NCBI GenBank assembly: GCA_910578175.1
Contig: CAJTPF010000027.1
Coordinates: forward strand, 1-27,157
Source of the DNA: an uncultured Lachnospiraceae bacterium
GTDB taxonomy: Bacteria; Bacillota; Clostridia; Lachnospirales; Lachnospiraceae
DNA: 27,157 bases
Direction: 5' to 3'
Position 1 is the stretch's first letter. Every line of letters starts with the position of its first letter. Positions 8,325 through 15,603 of the stretch are shown one piece after another. The notes under the pieces are model-generated. The model saw only the letters and a program-made list of their open reading frames with translations, searched no databases and had not been told where the DNA came from. The position numbers were made by a program, and so were the translations under genes.

Positions 8325-10177
8325 TGAGTGAAGAACAGAAAAGCGGACGTACCCATCACAGGCCGGGAGGTCCCATGGGCGGGGGACCTGGCGTGCCTGC
8401 TGAGAAAGCAAAAGATTTTAAAGGAACCGTAAAGAAATTAGTCAGTGAAATAAAGCAATTTAAGGTAGCAGTCGTTTTTGTATTAATATTTGCCATAGGC
8501 AGTACCATATTCAGTATTGTGGGACCGAAGATACTTGGTAAAGCCACTACGGAACTGAGCAAAGGGTTAATGCGGATGATCGGCGGAACCGGAGGGATTG
8601 ACTTTGACAAGATCGGAATGATCTTACTGATATTGATCGGTCTGTATGCAGTCAGCGCATTGTTTTCCTTTATCCAGGGCTGGCTGATGACCGGCGTATC
8701 CCAAAAATTATGTTTTAATCTGCGGGATAAGATTTCGAAGAAATTGAACCGCCTGCCCATCAATTATTATGAATCCAGAACGGTAGGAGAAATATTATCC
8801 AGGATCACAAACGATGTGGATACTCTTCAGATGAGTCTGAATCAGTGTATCACGCAGATGATCACCTCGGTGACCATGGTGATCGGTATTCTGGTAATGA
8901 TGCTGAGTATCAGTCCGATCATGACATTGATCGCATTGGTGATTCTTCCGGTTTCCGGTATCCTGATCAGTGTCGTGGTGAAACACTCGCAAAAATACTT
9001 TGTGGCACAGCAGAAATATCTGGGTAATATAAACGGACAGATAGAGGAAATATACAGCGGACACAATATCGTAAAATCCTTTAACCGGGAAGAGATCGTA
9101 CTGGAGGAATTTGACAGGACCAATGATATTTTATTTAAATCCGCATGGAAATCCCAGTTTCTATCCGGCATGATGATGCCGATCATGACATTTGTGGGAA
9201 ATCTGGGTTATGTGGCGGTAGCCATTGTAGGAGCCTTCCTTGCGGTCAACGGAACCATTCAGATTGGCGATATCCAGTCCTTTATTCAGTATGTTAAGAG
9301 TTTTACCCAGCCGATTCAGCAAATCGCCCAGGTTTCCAACATGTTCCAGTCCATGGTAGCGGCTGCCGAACGCGTCTTTGAATTACTGGACGAAACCGAG
9401 GAAGAGCTGATTGCCGGAAATCCGGCAAAACCAGAGAAAATTGAAGGAAACGTATCTTTTGAAAACGTTCATTTCGGATATAATCCGGAAAAGATCATAA
9501 TTAATGATTTCAACTGTAAGGTAGAACCGGGGCAGACTGTTGCCATCGTAGGACCGACCGGAGCAGGAAAGACAACCATGGTAAAATTATTAATGCGTTT
9601 TTATGATGTAAACAGCGGCTCCATTAAAATCGAAGGCCATGATATCCGGGATTTTAACCGCAGCGATTTAAGAGATAATTTCGGAATGGTCCTTCAGGAA
9701 ACCTGGCTGTTTAAGGGAACCATTATGGAAAATATCCGGTACGGAAGGATCGATGCCACGGATGAGGAGGTAATAGCCGCAGCGAAAGCCGCCCATGCCC
9801 ATCATTTTATCCAGACGCTGCCGGAGGGCTATCAGATGGAACTGAACGAGGATGCCAGCAATGTATCCCAGGGACAGAAACAGCTGCTTACCATCGCAAG
9901 AGCCATTCTTGCCGACAAGAAGATTCTGATCCTGGATGAGGCAACCAGTTCGGTGGATACCAGAACAGAAGCCAGAATCCAGCGTGCCATGGATAATCTC
10001 ATGCGGGGAAGAACCAGCTTTGTCATCGCCCACAGACTTTCCACGATTAAAGAGGCGGATGTGATCCTGGTCATGAAAGACGGAGATATTATCGAACAGG
10101 GCAGCCATGAAGAACTGATTGCCAAAGACGGATTTTATGCTTCACTGTATAATTCCCAGTTTGAGGATATTGCGTAG
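8324..10177 (+). CDS. Heterodimeric ABC exporter, catalytic subunit
   Basis: A 617-residue half-transporter paired with the preceding gene. The ATG at 8324 overlaps the previous stop (ATAATG) and follows AAAGGAGGCC, so it is preferred over an in-frame ATG 69 nt upstream. The N-terminus is a Gly/Pro-rich cytoplasmic tail (residues 1-30), then a six-helix exporter domain. The ATPase has Walker A GPTGAGKTT (410-418), Walker B ILILDE with intact catalytic E539, and switch H570 (IAHRLST). The signature is degenerate, VSQGQ (S515). In the heterodimer its Walker motifs pair with the intact signature of the partner, making one working ATP site and one degenerate site, which is the rule for this family. 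It ends the marR operon; a terminator lies about 105 nt downstream. Confidence 0.93.
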   Translation: MSEEQKSGRTHHRPGGPMGGGPGVPAEKAKDFKGTVKKLVSEIKQFKVAVVFVLIFAIGSTIFSIVGPKILGKATTELSKGLMRMIGGTGGIDFDKIGMILLILIGLYAVSALFSFIQGWLMTGVSQKLCFNLRDKISKKLNRLPINYYESRTVGEILSRITNDVDTLQMSLNQCITQMITSVTMVIGILVMMLSISPIMTLIALVILPVSGILISVVVKHSQKYFVAQQKYLGNINGQIEEIYSGHNIVKSFNREEIVLEEFDRTNDILFKSAWKSQFLSGMMMPIMTFVGNLGYVAVAIVGAFLAVNGTIQIGDIQSFIQYVKSFTQPIQQIAQVSNMFQSMVAAAERVFELLDETEEELIAGNPAKPEKIEGNVSFENVHFGYNPEKIIINDFNCKVEPGQTVAIVGPTGAGKTTMVKLLMRFYDVNSGSIKIEGHDIRDFNRSDLRDNFGMVLQETWLFKGTIMENIRYGRIDATDEEVIAAAKAAHAHHFIQTLPEGYQMELNEDASNVSQGQKQLLTIARAILADKKILILDEATSSVDTRTEARIQRAMDNLMRGRTSFVIAHRLSTIKEADVILVMKDGDIIEQGSHEELIAKDGFYASLYNSQFEDIA

Positions 10178-10217
10178 AGGTTTTGAATCACAAATTAATA
10201 ATCGGTGAATAAATATG

Positions 10218-10247
10218 TTGACATGCAAAATATGACAATGTTAGAAT
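10218..10247 (+). promoter_or_regulatory. Predicted sigma-A promoter after the exporter operon
   Basis: TTGACA (10218-10223) and TAGAAT (10242-10247) are separated by 18 bp. The predicted start is near 10254, before the strong hairpin ending at 10332. CAATGTTA (10236-10243), identical to the outer 8 nt of each arm of the MarR operator, overlaps the -10 box. Confidence 0.6.
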
Positions 10248-10253
10248 AAGATA

Positions 10254-10336
10254 TAGGATTTATTTACTGAGGATAAACAAAAACTACACTTGTGAAATTC
10301 AACGGACAAAGGTTGAATGGACAGGTGTAGTTTTTT
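10254..10336 (+). ncRNA. Possible small RNA or attenuated leader of about 80 nt
   Basis: The segment starts at a predicted transcription start and ends in an intrinsic terminator, with no ORF inside. It could be a free small RNA or a leader that limits transcription into the frameshifted gene at 10394. No known RNA family is recognised. Confidence 0.3.
10282..10336 (+). terminator. Rho-independent terminator with nested hairpin
   Basis: AACTACACTTGT (10282-10293) pairs with ACAGGTGTAGTT (10321-10332), with one G-U pair. Inside, ATTCAAC (10297-10303) pairs with GTTGAAT (10312-10318). A T-tract follows (10331-10336). It would end both exporter operon transcripts and any RNA from the promoter at 10218. 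Confidence 0.85.
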
Positions 10337-10393
10337 GAGTTTTAGGAATTGTTGGTGATAAAATGAAATACACATGAAGGGAAAGGTGACGTT

Positions 10394-10929
10394 ATGAGAA
10401 AAAGAGCAATATGGATGATATTTTTTGTATGTTTGATATTTGGTGGCAGTAGTGTAAAAGTTAATGGGGATATGAGTAATATAGAAATTAATCAGATGTT
10501 TTGTATTAATGCATATTATTCAGAATCAGAAGACAAATGTATAATTTTTTGGGATAAAATGAATCTAAGCTTGAAGTTATCGAGCTGTATGATAATACTA
10601 CACAGTCCATTGATATGAGTGTAAGTATTTTACAGTATGAAATACAATACAATGGTAAGGCTGATAAAATACTGGTTAGTACGGATAATGGGATTGTGGA
10701 TCGATACTATTCAGAAAAAAGGGAGGAAATGGAAAACAGCCATTCATATGAAGAAACGTTTGAAATACAAAATGGTGATGTTATACGATGGAATATGGAA
10801 GGATGTTCCAGTGATGCACATGTGAAAATTGAAATTTATCAGGGAAATACCATAATAGAAACCAGATATCTTGTATTTCATGACATATCCGGCAATGGAA
10901 TGAAATACAAATATGGGGGGATCCGGTAA
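10394..10929 (+). pseudogene. Frameshifted small secreted protein gene
   Basis: The ATG at 10394 follows GGGAAAGG and begins a signal peptide: basic MRKR, then a hydrophobic stretch through FFVCLIFGGSS. This frame runs to 10618, but coding character switches to the -1 frame near 10558. There the frame reads NESKLEVIELYDNTTQSIDMSV without a local start and stays open to 10929. Adding one A to the AAAA run at 10556-10559 would restore a single protein of about 178 residues (WDK joined to NESKLEV). The mature part looks like a small beta-rich extracellular domain; no family is recognised. Either a recent one-base deletion inactivated it or the sequence has an error. Slippage at only four A is less likely. 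Confidence 0.7.
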
Positions 10930-11022
10930 AACCGGTATAATGACCGCTAATTGCCAGACTTTCATATACCTTATGTGTTTGCCAGTCAGATGGAACATAA
11001 ATAATTCTAATGATATATGGAC

Positions 11023-11051
11023 TTGCTTCAACACAATCCATTTGATACAAT
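11023..11051 (+). promoter_or_regulatory. Predicted promoter of the first leader-hairpin unit
   Basis: TTGCTT (11023-11028) and TACAAT (11046-11051) are 17 bp apart. The predicted start is near 11058, 26 nt before the small leader ORF. Nothing else is recognised between 10930 and here. Confidence 0.5.
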
Positions 11052-11083
11052 ATAACTTATAAAGTAATACGGAGGGAATGCAT

Positions 11084-11113
11084 ATGAAACGATATATTGG
11101 AATAGCATGGTAA
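11084..11113 (+). CDS. Leader peptide 1, 9 residues (MKRYIGIAW)
   Basis: A strong GGAGGG ribosome binding site (11071-11076) precedes an ATG and nine codons ending in TAA. The stop overlaps the 5' arm of a long hairpin. The same order (strong Shine-Dalgarno, tiny ORF, hairpin, gene starting MSYI) recurs at 11513, which supports real translation over chance. A role in attenuation by ribosome position is inferred. The peptide is unlike any known leader I recognise. Confidence 0.55.
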   Translation: MKRYIGIAW

Positions 11114-11154
11114 TGGCTATTACATAAAAATAAAAATTGATTGTTATAGCCATT
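11112..11154 (+). promoter_or_regulatory. Leader hairpin 1 upstream of the CD3324-type gene
   Basis: AATGGCTATTAC (11112-11123) pairs with GTTATAGCCATT (11143-11154): 12-nt arms with one mismatch and an A-rich loop. The 5' arm starts at the leader stop codon. No T-tract follows, so it is not a plain terminator. A related hairpin, with changed but still paired bases, precedes the next gene. Confidence 0.6.
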
Positions 11155-11190
11155 GCGAATCCTAAAGAAATAAATATTAGGAGGGCAACT

Positions 11191-11460
11191 ATGAGCTATA
11201 TTCGGGCAGAGGACATTCTGCCAAAGGAAGTTTTGGAACTGATTCAGCAGTATGTAGACGGTCAGACGATTTATATTCCGAGAAAATCGGAATGTCATAA
11301 ATCCTGGGGTGCCGGAACGGACACAAAAAAAGATTTGATGATTCGAAACCGGCAGATGTATGCGGAATACCGGTTTGGTGCTACAGTCAGGGAACTGTCG
11401 GAAAAGTATTTTCTGACAGAAAAGAGTGTACAGAGAATCATCAGAAACTATAAGAATTAA
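11191..11460 (+). CDS. CD3324 family small helix-turn-helix protein
   Basis: An 89-residue protein starting MSYIRAEDILPKEVLELIQQY, then VDGQTIYIPRK, a SWGAGTDTKKDLMIRNRQMY stretch and a C-terminal helix-turn-helix (TVRELSEKYFLTEKSVQRII). This is the layout of the CD3324 family, small Mor-like DNA-binding proteins of Clostridia. The ATG at 11191 follows TAGGAGGGCAAC; upstream in-frame codons lie in the leader hairpin and are unlikely to be used. The gene sits behind a leader peptide and hairpin and is followed by its own terminator. The targets of these proteins are not known to me. It may regulate its neighbour DUF1062, which shares the same kind of leader. Confidence 0.85.
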   Translation: MSYIRAEDILPKEVLELIQQYVDGQTIYIPRKSECHKSWGAGTDTKKDLMIRNRQMYAEYRFGATVRELSEKYFLTEKSVQRIIRNYKN

Positions 11461-11466
11461 TGAAAG

Positions 11467-11503
11467 GCTGATATCTTTGAGAGAAATAAGATATCAGCTT
11501 TTA
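11467..11503 (+). terminator. Rho-independent terminator after the CD3324-type gene
   Basis: GCTGATATCTT (11467-11477) pairs perfectly with AAGATATCAGC (11488-11498), followed by TTTTATAT. It lies 6 nt past the stop and just ahead of the second leader. Confidence 0.85.
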
Positions 11504-11524
11504 TATAAATACAGGAGGTCATAT

Positions 11525-11551
11525 ATGCTTACACCTTATTATTTTGCATAG
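11525..11551 (+). CDS. Leader peptide 2, 8 residues (MLTPYYFA)
   Basis: A perfect AGGAGGT (11513-11519) precedes an ATG and eight codons ending in TAG. The stop directly abuts the 5' arm of a hairpin, as in the unit at 11084. The peptide sequence differs from leader 1, so the position of the stop relative to the hairpin may matter more than the residues. This is inference from two copies. Confidence 0.55.
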   Translation: MLTPYYFA

Positions 11552-11592
11552 CGTAGCTATTGCAAATACAATAAAAACCGTAATAGCTTACG
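11552..11592 (+). promoter_or_regulatory. Leader hairpin 2 upstream of DUF1062
   Basis: CGTAGCTATTGC (11552-11563) pairs with GTAATAGCTTACG (11580-11592), with one bulged T and one G-U pair. It is related to hairpin 1 but with compensating differences (GGCTATTAC with GTTATAGCC there). The coding start lies about 30 nt downstream, behind AAAGGAG. Confidence 0.6.
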
Positions 11593-11621
11593 CATAATCC
11601 GAAAATATAAAAGGAGATAAA

Positions 11622-11923
11622 GTGAGCTATATTAATTCAATAAAAATTCTGCATAAATGCTCAGGATGCGGAAAAAAATGCATTTTGTAAATACGGGAAG
11701 ATTCCGGGTGAATGCCAATGGAAACAAAGTAGACATCTGGCTGATATATCAGTGTGCAAGATGCAAACATTCCTTAAATCTGACCGTATATGAAAGAAGG
11801 AAACCAAACCGTATTCCACAGGAAGAATATCGGCGTTTCTTAGAGAATGATGAAGATTTAGCATTACAATATGGAAATGATAAAGCTTTTTTGAAAAGAA
11901 ACAGAGTGGAATTTGGCAGATGA
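11622..11923 (+). pseudogene. DUF1062 family protein, split by a -1 frameshift at an A7 run
   Basis: GTG at 11622, behind AAAGGAG, begins MSYINSIKILHKCSGCGKK and stops at 11688-11690. The -1 frame continues the protein: HFVNTGRFRVNANGNKVDIWLIYQC, then ERRKPNRIPQEEYRRFL to the stop at 11921-11923. Together they make a DUF1062 protein of about 100 residues with two CxxC pairs (C13/C16, and CARC) that look like a zinc site. The switch sits at GGA AAA AAA TGC, where A AAA AAA (11672-11678) is a textbook -1 slippery heptamer in the zero frame. It may therefore be a simple one-base deletion, a programmed -1 frameshift, or transcriptional slippage restoring the frame in part of the mRNA. DUF1062 function is unknown. 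Confidence 0.8.
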
Positions 11924-11944
11924 TAATCCCATAAAACATACTTA

Positions 11945-11980
11945 TCACACCGGATATCTAAATACCCGGTGTGATTTTTT
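11945..11980 (+). terminator. Rho-independent terminator after DUF1062
   Basis: TCACACCGG (11945-11953) pairs with CCGGTGTGA (11966-11974), followed by TTTTTT. Confidence 0.9.
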
Positions 11981-12099
11981 ATATTAAATTAATAACTTTT
12001 TATTTTCATTTAATTGCAAAATTACCAAAAAGTTGTAGCATTATATGAGAGCCAATTGGAATGGCATCGGTATGATGAAAGGTTGGATAGTGACAGAAT

Positions 12100-12495
12100 A
12101 TGAGAGATAAATTTATGAGATTTATGTATGGAAGGTATGGAGTAGATGATTTATCAAAGTTTATGCTGATACTGGGAGCAGTTTTCTTATTGATATCAGG
12201 ATTATTTGGAATTCCGGTTCTATATCTGCTGGCAATTGTTATGATGGCTTATCTGTATTTTAGAATGTTTTCCAGAAATATACAAAAGAGATATTCCGAG
12301 AATATGAAATTTCTTGGATATAAGAATCGTGTAAAAGGCTTTTTTTCTAAAATCCGCAGGGATATGAAAACCAGAAAGACCCATCATATCTATACCTGTC
12401 CCGGTTGCAGGCAGAGGATCAGGATTCCGAAGGGAAAAGGCCGTATTTCCATTCGGTGTCCGAAGTGTTATACTGAATTTATCAAAAAGAGTTAA
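12100..12495 (+). CDS. Small membrane protein with C-terminal zinc ribbon
   Basis: A 131-residue protein. Two hydrophobic segments (about 19-37 and 39-56) form a membrane hairpin. A basic region follows, then a C-terminal ribbon with C100-x2-C103 and C120-x2-C123 (TCPGCRQ and RCPKCYTEF), which should bind one zinc. I recognise no named family beyond zinc-ribbon protein. The ribosome binding site is weak (AAAGG about 17 nt before the ATG), so a start at the next Met (12115) is possible. It leads a cluster with DUF5685 26 nt downstream, a J-domain protein and an O-antigen-ligase-like protein, so it may belong to a membrane-associated folding or envelope function. Confidence 0.8.
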   Translation: MRDKFMRFMYGRYGVDDLSKFMLILGAVFLLISGLFGIPVLYLLAIVMMAYLYFRMFSRNIQKRYSENMKFLGYKNRVKGFFSKIRRDMKTRKTHHIYTCPGCRQRIRIPKGKGRISIRCPKCYTEFIKKS

Positions 12496-12521
12496 TAAAT
12501 TTCAGGAAAGGGAGAAAAAAT

Positions 12522-13364
12522 TTGTTTGGATATATTACGGTGAACCAGCCGGAAATGAAATTTAAGGAATTTGACGTGTACCGCTCTTTTTACTGCGGGC
12601 TTTGTCACTCTCTCAGGGAGCGGTACGGCAATATCGGGCGGATTACCCTCAGTTATGATATGACTTTTTTGGCGATGGTACTGACGGGTTTATATGAGAC
12701 CGAAACCAGACATCTGAAGGCCCGCTGCCTGGCCCACCCGTTTAAAAAGCACAAGGCGGTAGTCAATGAATTTTCCGGGTATGCGGCGGATATGAACATA
12801 ATCTTATCCTATGAAAAATGTCTGGACGACTGGAAGGATGAGAGAAAACTTTCAGGGGGGATTGGAAGCCTTTTGATGAGAGGGAAGAACCGAAACTGCA
12901 GGAAGCAGTATAATGAAAAAATAGAATTTATTCTGGAAAAGATGGGTCAGATTCATACAGTGGAAAAAATAAATGATTTGACCATAGATCTGGCAGCAGG
13001 GTATTTTGGTGAGATAATGGGTGAAATATTTGTTTACAGAAGGGATGAATGGGAAGAGGATTTACGGAAAATGGGTTTTTATCTTGGGAAATTTATTTAT
13101 CTGATGGATGCCTATGAAGATATAGAAGAAGACATTCATACCGGAAATTATAACCCGTTTAAGGTATTATATGCAGAAGAGAAGTTTGAAGAAACCGTCC
13201 ATGAGATACTGACAATGATGATGGCGGAGTGCTGCCGTGCATTTGAACGGTTGCCAGTTGTGGAAAATATTGATATAATACGAAATATATTGTATTCTGG
13301 AGTATTTGCAAAGTACGATATAATCAGTAGAAAGAGGCGTGAGAAAAATGTTGGATCCCTATAG
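12522..13364 (+). CDS. DUF5685 family protein
   Basis: A 280-residue protein beginning MFGYITVNQPEMKFKEFDVY, then YCGLC (C25, C28), the diagnostic start of DUF5685. The rest is mostly helical and acidic, with KFIYLMDAYEDIEEDIHTGNYNPF near residue 200. The Asp/Glu-rich DAYEDIEED stretch recalls helical metal- or diphosphate-binding motifs, but that is only a resemblance. The start is TTG at 12522 behind GGAAAGGGAG, chosen because translation from it matches the family start exactly. Its last 17 nt overlap the J-domain gene, implying translational coupling. Function is unknown; the pairing with a J-domain protein suggests a chaperone partner or client. Confidence 0.85.
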   Translation: MFGYITVNQPEMKFKEFDVYRSFYCGLCHSLRERYGNIGRITLSYDMTFLAMVLTGLYETETRHLKARCLAHPFKKHKAVVNEFSGYAADMNIILSYEKCLDDWKDERKLSGGIGSLLMRGKNRNCRKQYNEKIEFILEKMGQIHTVEKINDLTIDLAAGYFGEIMGEIFVYRRDEWEEDLRKMGFYLGKFIYLMDAYEDIEEDIHTGNYNPFKVLYAEEKFEETVHEILTMMMAECCRAFERLPVVENIDIIRNILYSGVFAKYDIISRKRREKNVGSL

Positions 13365-14028
13365 TGTCCTTGGGGTATCGCGAAATGCCCCGGAAGATGA
13401 AGTTAAGAAAGCATATCGTACCCTTAGCAGAAAATATCATCCGGATGCAAACGTGAATAATCCCAACCGAGATAAAGCAGAAGAGAAATTTAAAGAAATT
13501 CAGCAGGCATATCAGCAGATCATGCGGGAAAGAGAAATGGGAAGCGGATATAACGGCGGCGGATATTCCGGAAATTACGGTAATGGTTTTGCCGGAGGAT
13601 TCGGAGGTTTTGGACAAGACAGTTTCGGAGGATTCGGTGGTGCTCAGGGGGCCTCGGAAGACGAAGATACAATACATATGAGAGCAGCGGCAAATTTCAT
13701 ACGTTCCGGCCATTACAGGGAAGCCCTGAATGTATTGAACGGCATTAGCAATAAAACGGCGGGTTGGTATTACCTCAGCGCCATAGCCAATGCAGGTATC
13801 GGAAATAATGTACTTGCCCTGCAGTATGCGAAACAGGCGGCCTCTATGGAACCGAATAACAGGGATTACCAGAATCTGGTGTATCAGATGGAATCTGGTG
13901 GTAACTGGTATCAGGGAATGCAGAATCCCTACGGTTCCGCCATATATATGGGAAATGACTGCTGTATGAAACTGTGCCTTGCAAATCTGCTATGTAATCT
14001 GTGCTGCTGTGGTGGAGGAAGATTATAA
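13348..14028 (+). CDS. J-domain (DnaJ-like) protein with Gly-rich linker and Cys-rich tail
   Basis: A 226-residue protein. The N-terminal J domain (2-60) starts DPYSVLGVSRNAPEDEVKKAY and has the Hsp70-stimulating HPD at 31-33. A Gly/Phe-rich linker (about 68-97, GGFGGFGQDSFGGFGG) leads to a helical repeat region resembling tetratricopeptide repeats (NFIRSGHYREALNVL; LALQYAKQAASMEPNNRDY). The last 25 residues carry seven Cys (DCCMKLC, LLCNLCCC). The zinc-finger and client domains of true DnaJ are absent, so this is a specialised J protein. ATG at 13348 is preferred to GTG at 13339 because AAGAGG (13332-13337) is properly spaced only for the ATG. It overlaps DUF5685 and sits 1 nt before the next gene. 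Confidence 0.9.
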   Translation: MLDPYSVLGVSRNAPEDEVKKAYRTLSRKYHPDANVNNPNRDKAEEKFKEIQQAYQQIMREREMGSGYNGGGYSGNYGNGFAGGFGGFGQDSFGGFGGAQGASEDEDTIHMRAAANFIRSGHYREALNVLNGISNKTAGWYYLSAIANAGIGNNVLALQYAKQAASMEPNNRDYQNLVYQMESGGNWYQGMQNPYGSAIYMGNDCCMKLCLANLLCNLCCCGGGRL

Positions 14029-14029
14029 G

Positions 14030-15583
14030 ATGAAGCATAAAACATATCCGATCACTTCCGGACTTGTATTTTTTTATGCCATGATCATGTTTTTGATATA
14101 TCCCTTGTATTATCAGAACTATTATTATGATATCGTAACCTGCCGGTTTTATCTATTTGTGATAATGACCGGAATTACGGTATTGCTCTGTATGGCAGCT
14201 TATTTTATGGAAGGCGGAGGGAAGGATTCTGCCGGAAGAAAAGAAATAATTTCGGGAGCCGACTGGATCGTTTTGGGATTGTGGGGGATCAATCTGATAT
14301 CCGCCCTGCTTTCCGACCATATGCAGACGGCCATTGTGGGTACTCCCGGCAGAAGTTCCGGACTGATTACCATTACCTGTTATGTGGCTGTTTATTTTAT
14401 GATCACAAGATTTTATATGTCGTCTGTGTGGACGTTCCGCTTTCTGTTTCTGGCCTCCATAGGGGCCTCGGTAATAGGTTCACTGCATTTTCTGGATATT
14501 GACTTTCTGGGATTTTATGACGGACTTGGAGCCGGAGAAAAGGCAATGTACCTTTCGACTATGGGACACGCTAACGTAGTAGCGAGTTTTTATGGTATGG
14601 TATTGCCGGCGGCCATGGTGTTCTATGTAAACTCCGAAACATGGAGAGAAAAAATTTTCTACGGAGGTACTTTGATACTGTCTGCGACGGGTCTGTTTGC
14701 CACCGGATGCGAAAGCGGGGCAATTATTACAGGAGCAATGTTTCTGGCAGGTTTTGCGGCAATCAGGGATGATCGGAAGATTTACAGAATCTTTATGATT
14801 TCCCTTCCGGCACTTTCGCTTTGTAAAATTCTTTTGCTTATCAATGAGAGAAAACGGCAGCCCAGAACGCTGGAGACATTTCAGAAGATATTATCGGGAC
14901 ATACAATATTTATAATGGTGTTCCTGATACTGCTGATCCTATCCGCCCTGACTTTTCAGTGGTGCCGGATCTGCCGGGGCAGAGTGCGGAAAACCGGAAT
15001 CGGTGTTCACAGACCCTATATCCGGGGAATACTGGTATCAGCAGTGCTTTTTATTGGGATATTTGCCGGGATCATACTGTTTTTTAGTACTGCCGGAAAA
15101 AATATTCCTCTGGGCAGAATGGAAAATATGCTGCGGTTTAATGAAAGATTCGGAAGCTACAGGGGTTACATCTGGAAACTGGTGGTAACTGAATATGGGA
15201 AACTTCCGCTTATCAATAAATTATTTGGTGTGGGCTGCGATACATTACAGCCATTTCTGATGGAATTTCACGCAAATGAGATGTATGTTACTACAGGCGC
15301 ATATTATGACAATGCCCACAATGAATTCCTGCAGTATCTGATCACCACTGGAATCCTGGGACTGCTTTGCTATATCAGTCTGTTGTTTATCAAACTCCGT
15401 CAGGGAATCCGGTATATGATACGGGAAAACAGTGTGATAACTGCGGCGGCAGTATTCGGCGTTCTGGGTTATCTCCTGCAGTCACTGGTAGATATTAATC
15501 AGTGTGTTACCACTCCACTGTTTGTGCTCATGGTCAGTATGCTTGGGTGCGGAGAAACAAAAAGGGAAAGAACCGTTGGTTAA
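14030..15583 (+). CDS. O-antigen ligase (Wzy_C) family membrane protein
   Basis: A 517-residue protein with about 10-12 hydrophobic segments and a large loop before the motif NAHNEFLQYLITTGILGL (from residue 428), the signature of the Wzy_C/WaaL fold. Proteins of this superfamily join or polymerise undecaprenyl-linked sugars at the outer face of the membrane; in Gram-positive bacteria they often act in cell-wall polysaccharide or unknown glycan assembly. ATG at 14030 follows GGTGGAGGA, with 1 nt after the J-domain stop; an in-frame ATG further upstream lies inside the J gene and is rejected. No other glycan genes are nearby, so the substrate cannot be assigned. It is last in the operon, with a strong terminator downstream. 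Confidence 0.87.
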   Translation: MKHKTYPITSGLVFFYAMIMFLIYPLYYQNYYYDIVTCRFYLFVIMTGITVLLCMAAYFMEGGGKDSAGRKEIISGADWIVLGLWGINLISALLSDHMQTAIVGTPGRSSGLITITCYVAVYFMITRFYMSSVWTFRFLFLASIGASVIGSLHFLDIDFLGFYDGLGAGEKAMYLSTMGHANVVASFYGMVLPAAMVFYVNSETWREKIFYGGTLILSATGLFATGCESGAIITGAMFLAGFAAIRDDRKIYRIFMISLPALSLCKILLLINERKRQPRTLETFQKILSGHTIFIMVFLILLILSALTFQWCRICRGRVRKTGIGVHRPYIRGILVSAVLFIGIFAGIILFFSTAGKNIPLGRMENMLRFNERFGSYRGYIWKLVVTEYGKLPLINKLFGVGCDTLQPFLMEFHANEMYVTTGAYYDNAHNEFLQYLITTGILGLLCYISLLFIKLRQGIRYMIRENSVITAAAVFGVLGYLLQSLVDINQCVTTPLFVLMVSMLGCGETKRERTVG

Positions 15584-15603
15584 AGCGGCAGATCTGTAAA
15601 TAA

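Noticed and set aside
10282..10336. Nested inverted repeat as a miniature transposable element
   Set aside because: No target-site duplication or second copy is seen, and the T-tract fits a terminator.
10637..10825. 62-codon plus-strand frame in the broken secreted-protein gene
   Set aside because: It is the third frame of the same stretch, very rich in Met, Lys and Trp, with no ribosome binding site; the 10615-10929 frame has better coding character.
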